Assembly (NCBI RefSeq): GCF_026241095.1
Contig: NZ_JAPFGB010000009.1
Coordinates: 1-64,000, forward strand
Length of the DNA: 64,000 nt
From: Saccharopolyspora sp. NFXS83
Lineage (GTDB): Bacteria; Actinomycetota; Actinomycetes; Mycobacteriales; Pseudonocardiaceae
Direction: 5' to 3'
Below, piece after piece: positions 1-8,775 of this stretch. Every line of letters starts with the position of its first letter. Within the stretch, counting starts at the first letter, position 1. The notes below the pieces were generated by a model, which worked only from the letters and a program-made list of their open reading frames with translations, was not told where the DNA came from and did not search any database. Made by a program: the position numbers and the translations under genes.

Positions 1-146
1 CTCGGGGGGTGGTGGGTGGGGTTTACGGGGTGTGGTTTTTTGTTGCTGTGGGTGTGTGGTTGTTTACGAAAAGGTTGCGAATGCGGGTTTTGGGGTTGTT
101 GGTGATTGTCGGTCGTTCGTGTTGGGGGTCACGCTGGGGAGCGTTT
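1..146. other. GT-skewed non-coding stretch upstream of lipase
   Basis: No convincing gene is seen here. Roughly the first 120 bases on the + strand are very rich in G and T and poor in C and A, with several G runs, unlike the balanced GC-rich DNA that follows. It may be the tail of an intergenic region of the gene to the left. Nothing more specific can be supported. Confidence 0.4.
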
Positions 147-162
147 CCTACTGGGTAGTAGG
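147..162. promoter_or_regulatory. Candidate palindromic operator upstream of lipase
   Basis: CCTACT-GGGT-AGTAGG is a perfect 6-bp inverted repeat with a 4-nt spacer, 30 bp upstream of the lipase start codon. The size and symmetry suit a dimeric repressor such as a TetR or GntR protein. This is inferred from symmetry and position only; the regulator is unknown. Confidence 0.35.
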
Positions 163-192
163 TTTCGGTTCGCACTCAATGAGGAGTTGCCC

Positions 193-1506
193 GTGAACCT
201 CCGTCCGTTCCAGCGCGCGGCTGCGACCGTGGTGACCACCGTGGTCGGGGTGTCGTTCGCCGTTGCGACCGCGTCCGCCGCTTCCGCTGAGGAGCGTCCG
301 CCGTTCTACGAGCCGCCCGCCGAGTTGCCGGGGAGCAACGGTGATCTGGTGCGCTCCGAGCCGTCCGAGTACTTCCTGGATCCCTTGAAGGCGATCAAGG
401 TCGATGCCGACGTGCAGCGGGTGATGTACCGGTCCAGCGATCGCGGCGGTGCGCCGATCGCGGTGACCGGCACGGTCATCACGCCGCGCGGCGAATGGCA
501 GGGGGAGGGCGAGCGTCCCGTCGTCGGCTACGCGCCGGGTACCCAGGGCATCGCCGACCGCTGCGCGCCTTCCCAGCAGCTCGCCAACGGAACCGAGTAC
601 GAAGGCGTCTTCGTGAAGGCCATGCTCAGCAAGGGCTACGCGGTCGCGATGACCGACTACCAGGGCCTCGGCACGCCGGGCGTGCACACCTACATCAACC
701 GCGAGGTCAGCGGCAACGCGGTGCTCGACGCGGTGCGCGCCGCGCAGCGGCTGCCCGGAGCGGACGTCCCGGACGGCGGTCCGGTGGTGCTCTACGGCTA
801 CTCCCAGGGCGGCGGAGGCGTGGCGGGGGCGGCCGAGCTCGCCTCGGCCTACGCGCCGGAGCTCGACATCCGGGGTGCCGCGGCCGGTGCCGTTCCCGCC
901 GAGCTGGGCGGGGTGGGTGCCAACCTCGACGGCGGCTTCTACGCCGCGTTCCTCGGCTACGCCGTGGCGGGGATCGCCGCCGGTTACGACATCGACCTGG
1001 AGCCCTACCTCAACGACGAGGGCGAGCGGTTCCGCGAGGACGTCGAGAACTCGTGCACCATCGACGGGATCGCGCAGTTCGCGTTCGCGCAGTCGAAGGA
1101 CTTCACCGAGGACGGCAGGCCGCTGACCGACTACCTGGCGGAGGAGCCGTTCGCGAGCGCTGTCGGCGAACAGCGGATCGGGAACGGCAAGCCCGGCTTC
1201 CCCGTGCTCGTCGCGCAGAGCCGGTTGGACGACGTGATCCCCTTCGATCAGTCCGAGACCCTCGCCGGCGACTGGTGCGCCCAGGGGGCGGACGTGCAGT
1301 TCGCGCCGAACCTCGGGCCGACCCACATCGGCGGTGCGATCGCCTCCTTCCCGCGCGCGTTCGCGTGGCTCGACGACCGCCTCGCCGGCGAGCCGACCCA
1401 GCCGAACTGCGGGAACACCGAGCAGGCTCCGGTCGACCCGGAGATCCCCGTCGACGAGCGGCAGCCGCTGCTGCCCCAGCTGTCCGAGCGGCTGAACCTG
1501 GAGTGA
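193..1506 (+). CDS. Secreted lipase (LIP family, alpha/beta hydrolase)
   Basis: A 437-aa exported esterase/lipase of the secretory lipase family. The GTG at 193 is chosen over the upstream TTG at 106 because GAGGAG lies at 181-186, 6 nt before it, and because the protein then starts with a proper signal peptide: positively charged N-terminus (NLRPFQR), a hydrophobic stretch, then an Ala-rich cleavage region (ATASAASA) near residue 30. The nucleophile is Ser204 in GYSQG. A downstream Asp in DDVIPF and a His in PTHIGG complete a plausible triad. Expected role: hydrolysis of acyl esters outside the cell. It is convergent with the TetR gene and followed by a strong hairpin terminator. The family is clear; the substrate is not. 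Confidence 0.85.
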   Translation: MNLRPFQRAAATVVTTVVGVSFAVATASAASAEERPPFYEPPAELPGSNGDLVRSEPSEYFLDPLKAIKVDADVQRVMYRSSDRGGAPIAVTGTVITPRGEWQGEGERPVVGYAPGTQGIADRCAPSQQLANGTEYEGVFVKAMLSKGYAVAMTDYQGLGTPGVHTYINREVSGNAVLDAVRAAQRLPGADVPDGGPVVLYGYSQGGGGVAGAAELASAYAPELDIRGAAAGAVPAELGGVGANLDGGFYAAFLGYAVAGIAAGYDIDLEPYLNDEGERFREDVENSCTIDGIAQFAFAQSKDFTEDGRPLTDYLAEEPFASAVGEQRIGNGKPGFPVLVAQSRLDDVIPFDQSETLAGDWCAQGADVQFAPNLGPTHIGGAIASFPRAFAWLDDRLAGEPTQPNCGNTEQAPVDPEIPVDERQPLLPQLSERLNLE

Positions 1507-1569
1507 GCGCGGGGCCGGGTCGCCGCCCAGGCGCCCCGGCCTCCCATCGCCCCAGGCGATCCGCAGGCC

Positions 1570-1613
1570 GACCGCGTGCCGTCCCTTCCCGCTCGGGGGG
1601 ACGGCACGCGGTC
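1570..1613. terminator. Strong bidirectional hairpin terminator
   Basis: A perfect 16-bp stem: GACCGCGTGCCGTCCC (1570-1585) pairs with 1598-1613 around a 12-nt loop that can itself form a CCC/GGG pair. It is followed by GTTTCGG. It lies between the convergent lipase and TetR genes and probably ends transcription from both sides. Confidence 0.75.
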
Positions 1614-1685
1614 GTTTCGGTCGGCGGCGATGCGCGCGAGCTCGTCCGTGCGGCGCCGCGGGCCGCCGAGGCCGCCGTCGGGTTC

Positions 1686-2369
1686 CTACGTCCCCGCTGC
1701 GGGGTGAGCGGGGTTCGTCGAGGACATCGGGTGGACCTCCGACACCTGCAAGGGGTGGCCGGGGAGTTCGGTCGAATGCCGGTGCGGGCGCAGGCCGTCG
1801 AGCATGATGTGCAGCGCTCGTTCCGCGATGCGCTGCTGAGCGGGATCCGACGGGCGGCGCAGCAGCATCGAGTACATCGCCGCGATGTCGCCGGCGCCCA
1901 CGTCCGTGCGCAGCGAGCCCTCGGCCTGGGCGGTGCCGACCACGCCGTCCAGCACCTCCAGCAGGGAGTCCCGGAGCCCTTGGGTGACCTGGTCGCCTTT
2001 GACGACGTCCCAGGCGCGCGGTGAGGTCATGCCGAGGCGGACGCTGAGCTGGAGTTCGTCGGAGCTCTTGAGCAGGCGCACCAGCGCGTTCCAGCCGGTC
2101 GTCTCCTCGGTGGCCGCCGCTTGCGCGTGGGTGAGCGCGTTGGTGAAGTTGTCCCTGGCGACGGCGCGGATCAGCGCCTCGCGGTCGGGGAAGCGCCGGT
2201 AGAGGGTGCCGACGCCGACTCCGGACCGGCGCGCGATCTCCTCCATCGGGGCGTCAGGACCTTCGGCGGCGAAGATCGCTTTGGCCGCGCTGATGATCTG
2301 GTCGCGGTTGCGGCGTGCGTCGGCGCGCAGCGGGAGCTCGCCTTCCGGTGCCGAAATGTCCGAGTTCAC
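1686..2369 (-). CDS. TetR/AcrR-family transcriptional regulator
   Basis: A 227-aa repressor-type regulator. The N-terminal helix-turn-helix is typical (RRNRDQIISAAKAIF, then MEEIARRSGVGVGTLYRRF), followed by a C-terminal ligand/dimerisation domain that resembles no specific subgroup I can name. GTG at 2369 is chosen because the protein then begins about 18 residues before the HTH as is usual. The longer reading frame back to 2438 would run through the palindromic operator and lacks a family-like N-terminus. The gene is divergent from a P450 gene starting at 2474, and a nested palindrome sits between them, so autoregulation and control of the P450 are likely. Start-site confidence is moderate because the ribosome binding site is weak. 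Confidence 0.85.
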   Translation of the reverse strand: MNSDISAPEGELPLRADARRNRDQIISAAKAIFAAEGPDAPMEEIARRSGVGVGTLYRRFPDREALIRAVARDNFTNALTHAQAAATEETTGWNALVRLLKSSDELQLSVRLGMTSPRAWDVVKGDQVTQGLRDSLLEVLDGVVGTAQAEGSLRTDVGAGDIAAMYSMLLRRPSDPAQQRIAERALHIMLDGLRPHRHSTELPGHPLQVSEVHPMSSTNPAHPAAGT

Positions 2370-2411
2370 CGGTGGATTCTCGCATCCACCCGTTCGCAGG
2401 TGGACGGAGTG

Positions 2412-2445
2412 CTTCCGCTTCAGTACTTTCGAGTACAAGCGGAAG
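2412..2445. promoter_or_regulatory. Nested palindromic operator between tetR and P450
   Basis: The outer arms CTTCCGCTT (2412-2420) and AAGCGGAAG (2437-2445) enclose an inner perfect palindrome GTACT-TTCG-AGTAC (2423-2436). A 2-nt insertion offsets the left outer arm. The site lies in the divergent promoter region, 29 bp before the P450 start and 43 bp before the tetR start, and is the obvious binding site for the neighbouring TetR protein. Confidence 0.7.
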
Positions 2446-2473
2446 GTTTTCTTCCATATTGGGAGGTCGCACC

Positions 2474-3685
2474 ATGCCCGAGGTCACCGATGAGCCAGTG
2501 CGGGAGTTCCCCGTCGCGCGGCGATGCCCGTACGCGCCACCCGAGGAGTACGCGCAGCTGCGCGAATCGGCGCCGGTGTCCCAGGTCAGAACGCCGACGG
2601 GCTCGGCGGCGTGGGTGCTCACCCGGCACGAGGACGTCCGCTTCGCGCTGTCCGACCCGCGGTTCAGCGCCGACCGGCGCAACCCGGCGTTCCCGTTCCT
2701 CGCCGCCGGTCAGCAGGAGTCGATCAGCGCGTTCCGGCCGAACATGCTGTCCATGGACGAGCCGGAGCACGGCCCGGTGCGGCGCTCGGTGCTCGGTGAG
2801 TTCACCGTGCGGCGGATGCGGGAGATGCGGCCCCGGATCCAGCGGATCGTCGACGACTGCCTCGACTCGATGCTCGCCGGACCGAAACCCGCCGACCTGG
2901 TCGCCGAGCTGGCGTTGCCGGTGCCCTCGCTGGTGATCTGCGAGCTGCTCGGCGTCCCGTACGCCGACCACGACTTCTTCCAGGAGTGCTCCTCGGCGAT
3001 GCTGCGGCGCACCACCCCGGCCGAGGAGCGCGTGCGCGCCGCCGCGGAGGTGCGCTCCTTCCTCCGCGACCTGATCACCGCGAAGAAGTCCGCCCCGGGC
3101 GACGACCTGCTGAGCCGCCAGCTCGCCAAGCAGCGCGAGGAGGGCATCGAGGACGACGAGGACCTGGTCGCGACGGCCACGCTGCTGCTGGTCGCCGGGC
3201 ACGAGACGACCGCGAACATGATCTCGCTGGGCACGCTCACGCTGCTGGAGAACCCCGACGACATCGCGGCCATCAGGCAGGACCCGCGGCGCACGCTCGG
3301 CATGGTCGAGGAACTGCTGCGCTACCTGACGATCGTGGAGACGGTGACCTCGCGGGTGGCGACCGCCGACGTCGAGGTCGGCGGCACGCTCATCCGCGAG
3401 GGCGAGGCCGTCATCGCGCTCGGCCACACCGCCAACCACGACCCGGCCACGTTCCCGGAGCCGTCCGAGTTCGACATCGATCGAGGCGCCCGCCAGCACG
3501 TGGCGTTCGGCTACGGGCCGCACCAGTGCCTCGGGCAGAACCTGGCGCGGATGGAGCTGCAGATCGTGTTCGACTCGCTGTTCGGGCGGATCCCGTCGCT
3601 CGCGCTGGCCGGGCCGCGCGACGAGCTGCCGTTCAAGGACGACGCCGTCATCTACGGCGTGTACTCGATGCCGGTCACCTGGTAG
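2474..3685 (+). CDS. Cytochrome P450 (bacterial soluble class)
   Basis: A 403-aa soluble heme monooxygenase. ATG at 2474 is set by GGGAGG at 2461-2466. Diagnostic motifs are present: I-helix AGHETT (oxygen activation), K-helix EELLRYL (ExxR) and the heme loop FGYGPHQCLG with the axial Cys352. The layout resembles the CYP105/CYP107 group, which oxidises small hydrophobic molecules using a separate ferredoxin and reductase; neither is encoded next to it. It is divergent from the TetR gene and convergent with the carboxylesterase (12-bp gap). It lies about 11 kb before the polyketide cluster and is more likely a local TetR-controlled detoxification or catabolic enzyme than a tailoring enzyme. 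Confidence 0.9.
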   Translation: MPEVTDEPVREFPVARRCPYAPPEEYAQLRESAPVSQVRTPTGSAAWVLTRHEDVRFALSDPRFSADRRNPAFPFLAAGQQESISAFRPNMLSMDEPEHGPVRRSVLGEFTVRRMREMRPRIQRIVDDCLDSMLAGPKPADLVAELALPVPSLVICELLGVPYADHDFFQECSSAMLRRTTPAEERVRAAAEVRSFLRDLITAKKSAPGDDLLSRQLAKQREEGIEDDEDLVATATLLLVAGHETTANMISLGTLTLLENPDDIAAIRQDPRRTLGMVEELLRYLTIVETVTSRVATADVEVGGTLIREGEAVIALGHTANHDPATFPEPSEFDIDRGARQHVAFGYGPHQCLGQNLARMELQIVFDSLFGRIPSLALAGPRDELPFKDDAVIYGVYSMPVTW

Positions 3686-3697
3686 CGCCGGGGCGCT

Positions 3698-5158
3698 TCA
3701 CCAGGCCGCGCGTTCCAGCGGATTCGGGTCCGCGACCACCTCGGGTGGCCGGCCGAACCGCCGCACGGGGCGCCGGGGCGTGGTGTGGCGCTCCCAGCCG
3801 GGATCGCCGGAGGTGGCGAAGCGGACCCAGGCGGCGTGGACCTCGGCGCCCAGCTCGGACGGGTGCTCCGTGCCGAGCAGGGCGTTCGGGCCGTGCAGTC
3901 CGGGTTCGCCCGCGATGTCGAAGACGAACGGGAGCTCCACGCCGTGCGCGGCGCCCAGCGACCCGCCGAGCGCCGACGAGCGCCAGGCGAACTCGTAGCG
4001 GTAGGTCGCCGCCGCGTGCGCCGAGTGCGCGTCGGCGAGCGCGCGGGTGCCCGCGCCGAACAGGGCATCGCCGAGCACCGCCGACCGCAGCTCGCCCGCG
4101 GCGGCGGCCGGGCGCTGCGCCCGGTACGCCGCGACGAGCCGGTCCGGGTCCGGATGGGCTCGCGCCGCAACGGAACGCACGTCGTCCATCGTGGACTCGT
4201 CCAGGTCGCCGCCCGGGGCCAGGTAGAGGTTGCCCTCCTCGGTGTTGTTCCCGATGAGCAGGTCGATCTCGGCCCCGGCCCCGGCGGCGACCGATGTCGC
4301 GGGCTGCCGCCGCAGGACGAGACCGAACGGGCTGAGCCGCAGCAGCGGATCCGGTCGCCCGTCGACCGCGAGGTCCAGCCCGCGCAGCCCCGCGGTCGCC
4401 GCGAGCAGCCGCTCGTCGGGCACCTCGGCCAACTCCGCGACCGGCATGTCCAGGACCGCGCCGAGCCGGTGCGCGACGAGTTCGGCCTGCGCGGGCACGA
4501 ACGCGCCGAGCCCGTTGCCGCTCTGGCTGATCACGCGGCGGAACAGCCCGCTGTCCGCGTGCTCGGCCAACGCCGCGTCGACGATGGTGGCTCCGGCGGA
4601 CTGCCCGAACAGCGTCACGTTGCCCGGATCGCCGCCGAACGCCTCGATCTCCTCCTGCACCCAGCGCAGCGCGGCCAGCACGTCCAGCAGTCCCCGGTTG
4701 TCGGGAGCTCCCGGCAGCGCGAGCCACCCGGGGGCGCCGAGCCGGTAGTTCAGCGCCACCAGGACCACGCCATCGCGGGAGAAACCGGCGCCGTCGTAGA
4801 GCGCGGCCTGCGCCGAACCGGACACGAAGCCGCCGCCGTGCACGAACACCATCACCGGCAGGCCGCGGGTGGCGGTGTCCGGCGTCGACACCGTCACCGT
4901 CAGGTAGTCCTCGCCGCGGACCCAGCCGGGGCCGAAGAACGGCACCATGTCCAGCGCGCCGAACGCCCGCTCCGGCGACGGCGCGGTGGGGCCGGGCCGC
5001 GTCGCGTCCCGCTCCCCGTCCCAGCGCGGAGCGGGCCGGGGGGCGGCGAACCGCGCGGGGCCGACGGGGGCGGCGGCGTAGGGGATCCCGGAGAACACCA
5101 GGCCGTCGCCGTGCCGCCTGCCCCGGACCCGGCCCGCGGTGGTCGTCACCGAGGTCAT
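3698..5158 (-). CDS. Type B carboxylesterase
   Basis: A 486-aa alpha/beta hydrolase of the carboxylesterase type B family. The nucleophile is Ser187 in GQSAG and the oxyanion-hole segment is HGGGFVSG around residue 107. The sequence ends with a normal C-terminal domain (EFAWRS, then HGVELPFVF with the likely catalytic His). ATG at 5158 is chosen because it forms an ATGA overlap with the stop of the metallo-beta-lactamase-fold gene and has GGAG 8 nt upstream; ATG at 5170 is an alternative. It is the second gene of a two-gene operon with 5155-6114. The probable role is hydrolysis of an ester or carbamate substrate, possibly the same molecule handled by the partner hydrolase. Confidence 0.88.
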   Translation of the reverse strand: MTSVTTTAGRVRGRRHGDGLVFSGIPYAAAPVGPARFAAPRPAPRWDGERDATRPGPTAPSPERAFGALDMVPFFGPGWVRGEDYLTVTVSTPDTATRGLPVMVFVHGGGFVSGSAQAALYDGAGFSRDGVVLVALNYRLGAPGWLALPGAPDNRGLLDVLAALRWVQEEIEAFGGDPGNVTLFGQSAGATIVDAALAEHADSGLFRRVISQSGNGLGAFVPAQAELVAHRLGAVLDMPVAELAEVPDERLLAATAGLRGLDLAVDGRPDPLLRLSPFGLVLRRQPATSVAAGAGAEIDLLIGNNTEEGNLYLAPGGDLDESTMDDVRSVAARAHPDPDRLVAAYRAQRPAAAAGELRSAVLGDALFGAGTRALADAHSAHAAATYRYEFAWRSSALGGSLGAAHGVELPFVFDIAGEPGLHGPNALLGTEHPSELGAEVHAAWVRFATSGDPGWERHTTPRRPVRRFGRPPEVVADPNPLERAAW

Positions 5159-6114
5159 CGGTTGCTCCATTCCGGCCGGTCGAACGCGGCCCAGTCCACG
5201 ATCTCGAAGCGGTTCCCGGCACGGCGGACCTCAGCGGCGCCGTGCCCGCCGAAGTGCGCGGGCACGACCAGCGCGGTGTTGTCCGCCGCGAACTCCAGCA
5301 GCCGTCGCCGGGAAGCTCGGGCGGTGGCAGGGTCCTCGTCGAAACCGCAGTTGTGCACCGGATCCCGCAGCTGCACCGGGGTGTGCAGCAGGTCGCCGAT
5401 GAACACCGCGCGGTCCGAACCGGAACTCAGGTGCAGCACCGACGAACCGGGCGTGTGCCCCGGAGCGGGCAGCAGCCGCAGGTTCTCGTCGATGACCCGC
5501 TCGCCCTCCCACAGCTCGGTGAGCCCCGCCTCGTGGACGGGCGCGACGCTGTCCTCGAACACGTTCTGGTGGCTGCGCGCGCTCTTCGGCCGGTGCTCGC
5601 CCAGCGGGTTCCAGTAGTCGAAGTCGAGCCGTGGCACCAGGTAGGTGGCGTTGGGGAAGGTCGGTACCCAGTCCCGGCCGACGAGGCGCGTGTTCCACCC
5701 GACGTGGTCCACGTGCAGATGCGTGTTGATCACGATGTCGACCTCGTCCGGGTCGACGCCCGCGGCGGCGAGGCTGTCGAGGTAACCGGTGTCGAGGTGC
5801 CGCCAGTGCGGCGAGTACGGCCGTTCCTTGTGGTTGCCGACGCCGGTGTCGACGAGGATCGTGCGCCCCGCGCTGCGCAGCACCCAGGTCTGCACGGCCG
5901 CGGTGAACCCGTTGTCGGCGGGCGACCAGAAGTCCGGGGCGAGCCAGGACCGCTCGGCCTCGAACACGTCGGCGGGGATGTCGGGGAAGAACTCGTCCAT
6001 GCCCATCGCGCGCCCGTGGAACTCCAGCACTCGCGTGACTTCGACGTCTCCCAGCGTGATGCTCTGCATGCCGAGAAATATGCGCCGCGCACCAGGTCGT
6101 GGGGTATCCGTCAC
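5155..6114 (-). CDS. Metallo-beta-lactamase-fold hydrolase
   Basis: A 319-aa zinc hydrolase of the MBL superfamily. The metal site is complete: HLHVDH (HxHxDH), then GHTPGS, GDLLH and the late His in VPAHFGG. The overall form resembles the quorum-quenching lactonase/N-acyl hydrolase group, but substrate cannot be assigned. GTG at 6114 is used; ATG at 6069 (QSITLGDVEV) is a possible alternative because homologues often start near this point, and neither has a strong ribosome binding site. It is the first gene of an operon with the carboxylesterase and is divergent from the LAL regulator, which may control it. Confidence 0.85.
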   Translation of the reverse strand: MTDTPRPGARRIFLGMQSITLGDVEVTRVLEFHGRAMGMDEFFPDIPADVFEAERSWLAPDFWSPADNGFTAAVQTWVLRSAGRTILVDTGVGNHKERPYSPHWRHLDTGYLDSLAAAGVDPDEVDIVINTHLHVDHVGWNTRLVGRDWVPTFPNATYLVPRLDFDYWNPLGEHRPKSARSHQNVFEDSVAPVHEAGLTELWEGERVIDENLRLLPAPGHTPGSSVLHLSSGSDRAVFIGDLLHTPVQLRDPVHNCGFDEDPATARASRRRLLEFAADNTALVVPAHFGGHGAAEVRRAGNRFEIVDWAAFDRPEWSNR

Positions 6115-6164
6115 GTGACTGCACCTGTGCGGGCGGGGCTACAGTCGGCGGGCGGGAGGCGGTT

Positions 6165-8771
6165 GTGCTGCAGCAGATCATCGGCCGGGAAGCGGAGCTC
6201 GCGCGCGTGGTGCGGGCGGCCCGCGGCACCGGGCAGGTGCTGATCGTCACCGGCGATCCGGGCATGGGCAAGACGACGCTGCTCGACGCGGCGGCCGAAC
6301 CGGGCGCGCTGCGGGCCACCGGCAGCGAGAGCGAGGCGAACCTCGCGTTCGCCGGACTCCACCAGCTGCTCGCGCCGACCCTGCGCCGGGCTCGGCCGGA
6401 GTCGTCGCGGCTGCTCGGGGCGTTCGGCATGGGGGAGTGCTCGGCCGAACCCGACGTGATGCGCCTGGCGCTGGAGGTGCTGGTGCTGCTGTCCGACACC
6501 GGTGGGCCGCTGATCGTCGACGACGCGCACTGGCTGGACCCCGCCAGCTTGGAGGTGCTCGCGTTCTTGGCCCGCAGGATCGACGCGGAGCCGCTGAGCC
6601 TGCTCATCGGTGCCCGCGAGGACCAGCCGCTGCCCGGCTTCGACGGCCTCCCGGTGCTGCACCTGGGACCGCTCGACGACCTCGACGCGAACCGCGTCCT
6701 CGACGAGCTGCCGCAGCCGCCGACCGGCGCGCACCGGCTGCGGGTGCTGGCCGAGGCCGGCGGCAATCCGCTGGCGCTGGCCGAACTCGCCGCCGTGCCG
6801 CAGGAGATCGGCCCGGGGCCGCTGGTCACCACCGAACGGCTGGAGAAGATCTTCGCCGCGCGGGCGCAGGAACTGCCGGAGCGGAGCCGGGAACTGCTGC
6901 TGGTGCTGGCCGCCGCGGACACCTCGGACCCGGTGCGGGTGCCGGAATCCGGTTGGGAGCCCGCCGAACGCGCCGGGCTGGTGCGCTGGACGGGGTCCCG
7001 GTTCCGGTTCCGGCACCCGCTGGTCAGGTCCGCGCTGTACCACTCGGCGCCGGTCGCGCGGCGCCGCCGGGCGCACCTCGTGCTGGCGGAGGCGACCGCG
7101 GACGAACCGGATCGGCACGCCTGGCACCTGGCCGCCGCCGCGAGCGGTCCCGACGAGGACGTCGCCGCGCTGCTGGAGGACACCGCCGAACGCGCCCGCC
7201 GCCGAGGTGGCCACGCGGCTGCGGCGACGGCGCTGGAACGCGCCGCCGAACTGAGCCCGGACCGCGGGGAGCGCGCTCGGCGGCTCGTGCTGGCGGCGGA
7301 CGCGGCGCTGTTCACCGCCCAAGCCGGGTGGCTGGAGGACTTGGCGGCACGGATCGCGGGCCTCACCGACGAGCCGGAGCTGCTCGCCGTCGCCGCGCTG
7401 CGGGCCGGGCAGGCGCTCACCGTCACCACCCGGCACGCGGCGGCGTTCGCGCAGCTGTTCCGCACCGCGACCGCGCTGGCGCGGCAGGCCCCCGACACCG
7501 CGCTCACGGCGTTGGCGGGCGCGGCCGTCGTCGCCTACTACTCGGCCGAACCCGGCCGCCGCGAGCAGGTGCTCGCCGCGCTGCCGGAGATCCCCGGCCC
7601 GCAGGACCCGGTGACCAGGGCGTGGGTGCTGACCGTCGCGGACCCCGTGGGCAGCAGAGCGGAAGTGCTGCCGCTGCTGTCCGAGCTCAGCTCCGCGGAG
7701 TCCGGCCCGGGGCAGGCCATCGCGGTGGCGACCATCGCCTGGCTGCTGGACGAGGCGCCGCTGGCCGAGCGGCTGTTCGAGCAGGCCTTCGACCAGTGGC
7801 GGATCCGGGGCCCGCTGCCGGAAGGGCTGGGCTGCGCGCACGGGTGGACGTTGTTCGAGACCGGTGGCTGGACGCAGGTCAGGAGCATCGCGGCCGACGC
7901 GGTGAGCAACGGCGCCCGCGCTGAACTCCCGCACGTCATCGCGGGATCGAAGACGATGGACGGTGCCGTGCTGGCCTTGCGGGGCGACTCGGCGCGAGCC
8001 GGGGAACTGGCCACCGCGGCACTGTCCATGGTGGACCCGGCGGCGAGCCGGATGGTCGCGGTGCGGGCCAGGTACGTGCTGGGCATGATCGCGGTGGCCG
8101 ACGGCGACCACGCCGCCGCGCACGCGCAGTTCCGCCGGATGTTCACCGCCGATGGGGAATTTGAGCACTACCACCAGTCCGCGGTGGCGCTGCCCGAACT
8201 GGCCGCCGCCGCGGCACGCCTCGGGACACCGCACGACGCCGAGCGCGTCGTGCGCGCCGCCGAGCGGCGGCTGGGCGACGGTGCTTCGGTGCGGATGCGG
8301 GCGCTGGTCGATCACGCTCGCGCGATGCTGGCCGACGATCCGGAGCCGCTGTTCGCCGCCGCGCTGGCCGACCCCCGCACCGGGCAGTGGCCGTTCGAAC
8401 GCGCGCGGACCCTGCTGCACCAGGCCGAATGGCTGCGCCGCGCCCGCCGCATCGCGGAGTCCCGCGCCCCGCTGGCGGAGGCGCTGGAAACGTTCCGCAG
8501 GCTCGGCGCCCGTCCGTGGGCCGCCAGGGCCGAGGCGGAGCTGCGGGCGTCCGGGGGCGCGGATCCCGGCCCGGCCGCCTCCGGCGTGCTCGACGGGCTC
8601 AGCCCGCAGCAGCAGGAGATCATCCGGCTGGCCGCGCGCGGCCTCACCAACCGGGAGATCGGGGACCGGCTGTTCCTGTCACCGCGCACCGTGGGCTCGC
8701 ACCTGTACCGGTCGTTCCCGAAGCTCGGTGTCAGCACCCGCAACCAACTGCGCGACCTGCTGCCGAACTAG
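6165..8771 (+). CDS. LuxR-family regulator of the LAL type (large ATP-binding)
   Basis: An 868-aa transcriptional activator of the LAL/MalT type. It has an N-terminal AAA-like ATPase domain with Walker A GDPGMGKTT and Walker B LIVDDAHWLD, a long alpha-helical TPR-like middle, and a C-terminal LuxR helix-turn-helix (QEIIRLAARGLTNREIGDRL, then SPRTVGSHLYR). GTG at 6165 is preceded by GGGAGG at 6154-6159, 5 nt away. The longer frame from 6099 would overlap the start of the divergent MBL gene. By position it probably regulates the divergent MBL/carboxylesterase operon. It is separated from the polyketide cluster by several housekeeping genes and a tRNA, so a role in the cluster is not indicated. 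Confidence 0.9.
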   Translation: MLQQIIGREAELARVVRAARGTGQVLIVTGDPGMGKTTLLDAAAEPGALRATGSESEANLAFAGLHQLLAPTLRRARPESSRLLGAFGMGECSAEPDVMRLALEVLVLLSDTGGPLIVDDAHWLDPASLEVLAFLARRIDAEPLSLLIGAREDQPLPGFDGLPVLHLGPLDDLDANRVLDELPQPPTGAHRLRVLAEAGGNPLALAELAAVPQEIGPGPLVTTERLEKIFAARAQELPERSRELLLVLAAADTSDPVRVPESGWEPAERAGLVRWTGSRFRFRHPLVRSALYHSAPVARRRRAHLVLAEATADEPDRHAWHLAAAASGPDEDVAALLEDTAERARRRGGHAAAATALERAAELSPDRGERARRLVLAADAALFTAQAGWLEDLAARIAGLTDEPELLAVAALRAGQALTVTTRHAAAFAQLFRTATALARQAPDTALTALAGAAVVAYYSAEPGRREQVLAALPEIPGPQDPVTRAWVLTVADPVGSRAEVLPLLSELSSAESGPGQAIAVATIAWLLDEAPLAERLFEQAFDQWRIRGPLPEGLGCAHGWTLFETGGWTQVRSIAADAVSNGARAELPHVIAGSKTMDGAVLALRGDSARAGELATAALSMVDPAASRMVAVRARYVLGMIAVADGDHAAAHAQFRRMFTADGEFEHYHQSAVALPELAAAAARLGTPHDAERVVRAAERRLGDGASVRMRALVDHARAMLADDPEPLFAAALADPRTGQWPFERARTLLHQAEWLRRARRIAESRAPLAEALETFRRLGARPWAARAEAELRASGGADPGPAASGVLDGLSPQQQEIIRLAARGLTNREIGDRLFLSPRTVGSHLYRSFPKLGVSTRNQLRDLLPN

Positions 8772-8775
8772 CCGA

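Noticed and set aside
106-192. Lipase start at TTG 106
   Set aside because: GTG at 193 has GAGGAG at the right distance and is followed directly by a signal peptide; the extra 29 codons cross the operator-like palindrome.
6165-8771. LAL gene as pathway-specific activator of the polyketide cluster
   Set aside because: It is separated from the cluster by a helicase, GNAT, whiB, ndh and a tRNA, and the boxes in cluster promoters fit a PAS-LuxR protein rather than a LAL protein.
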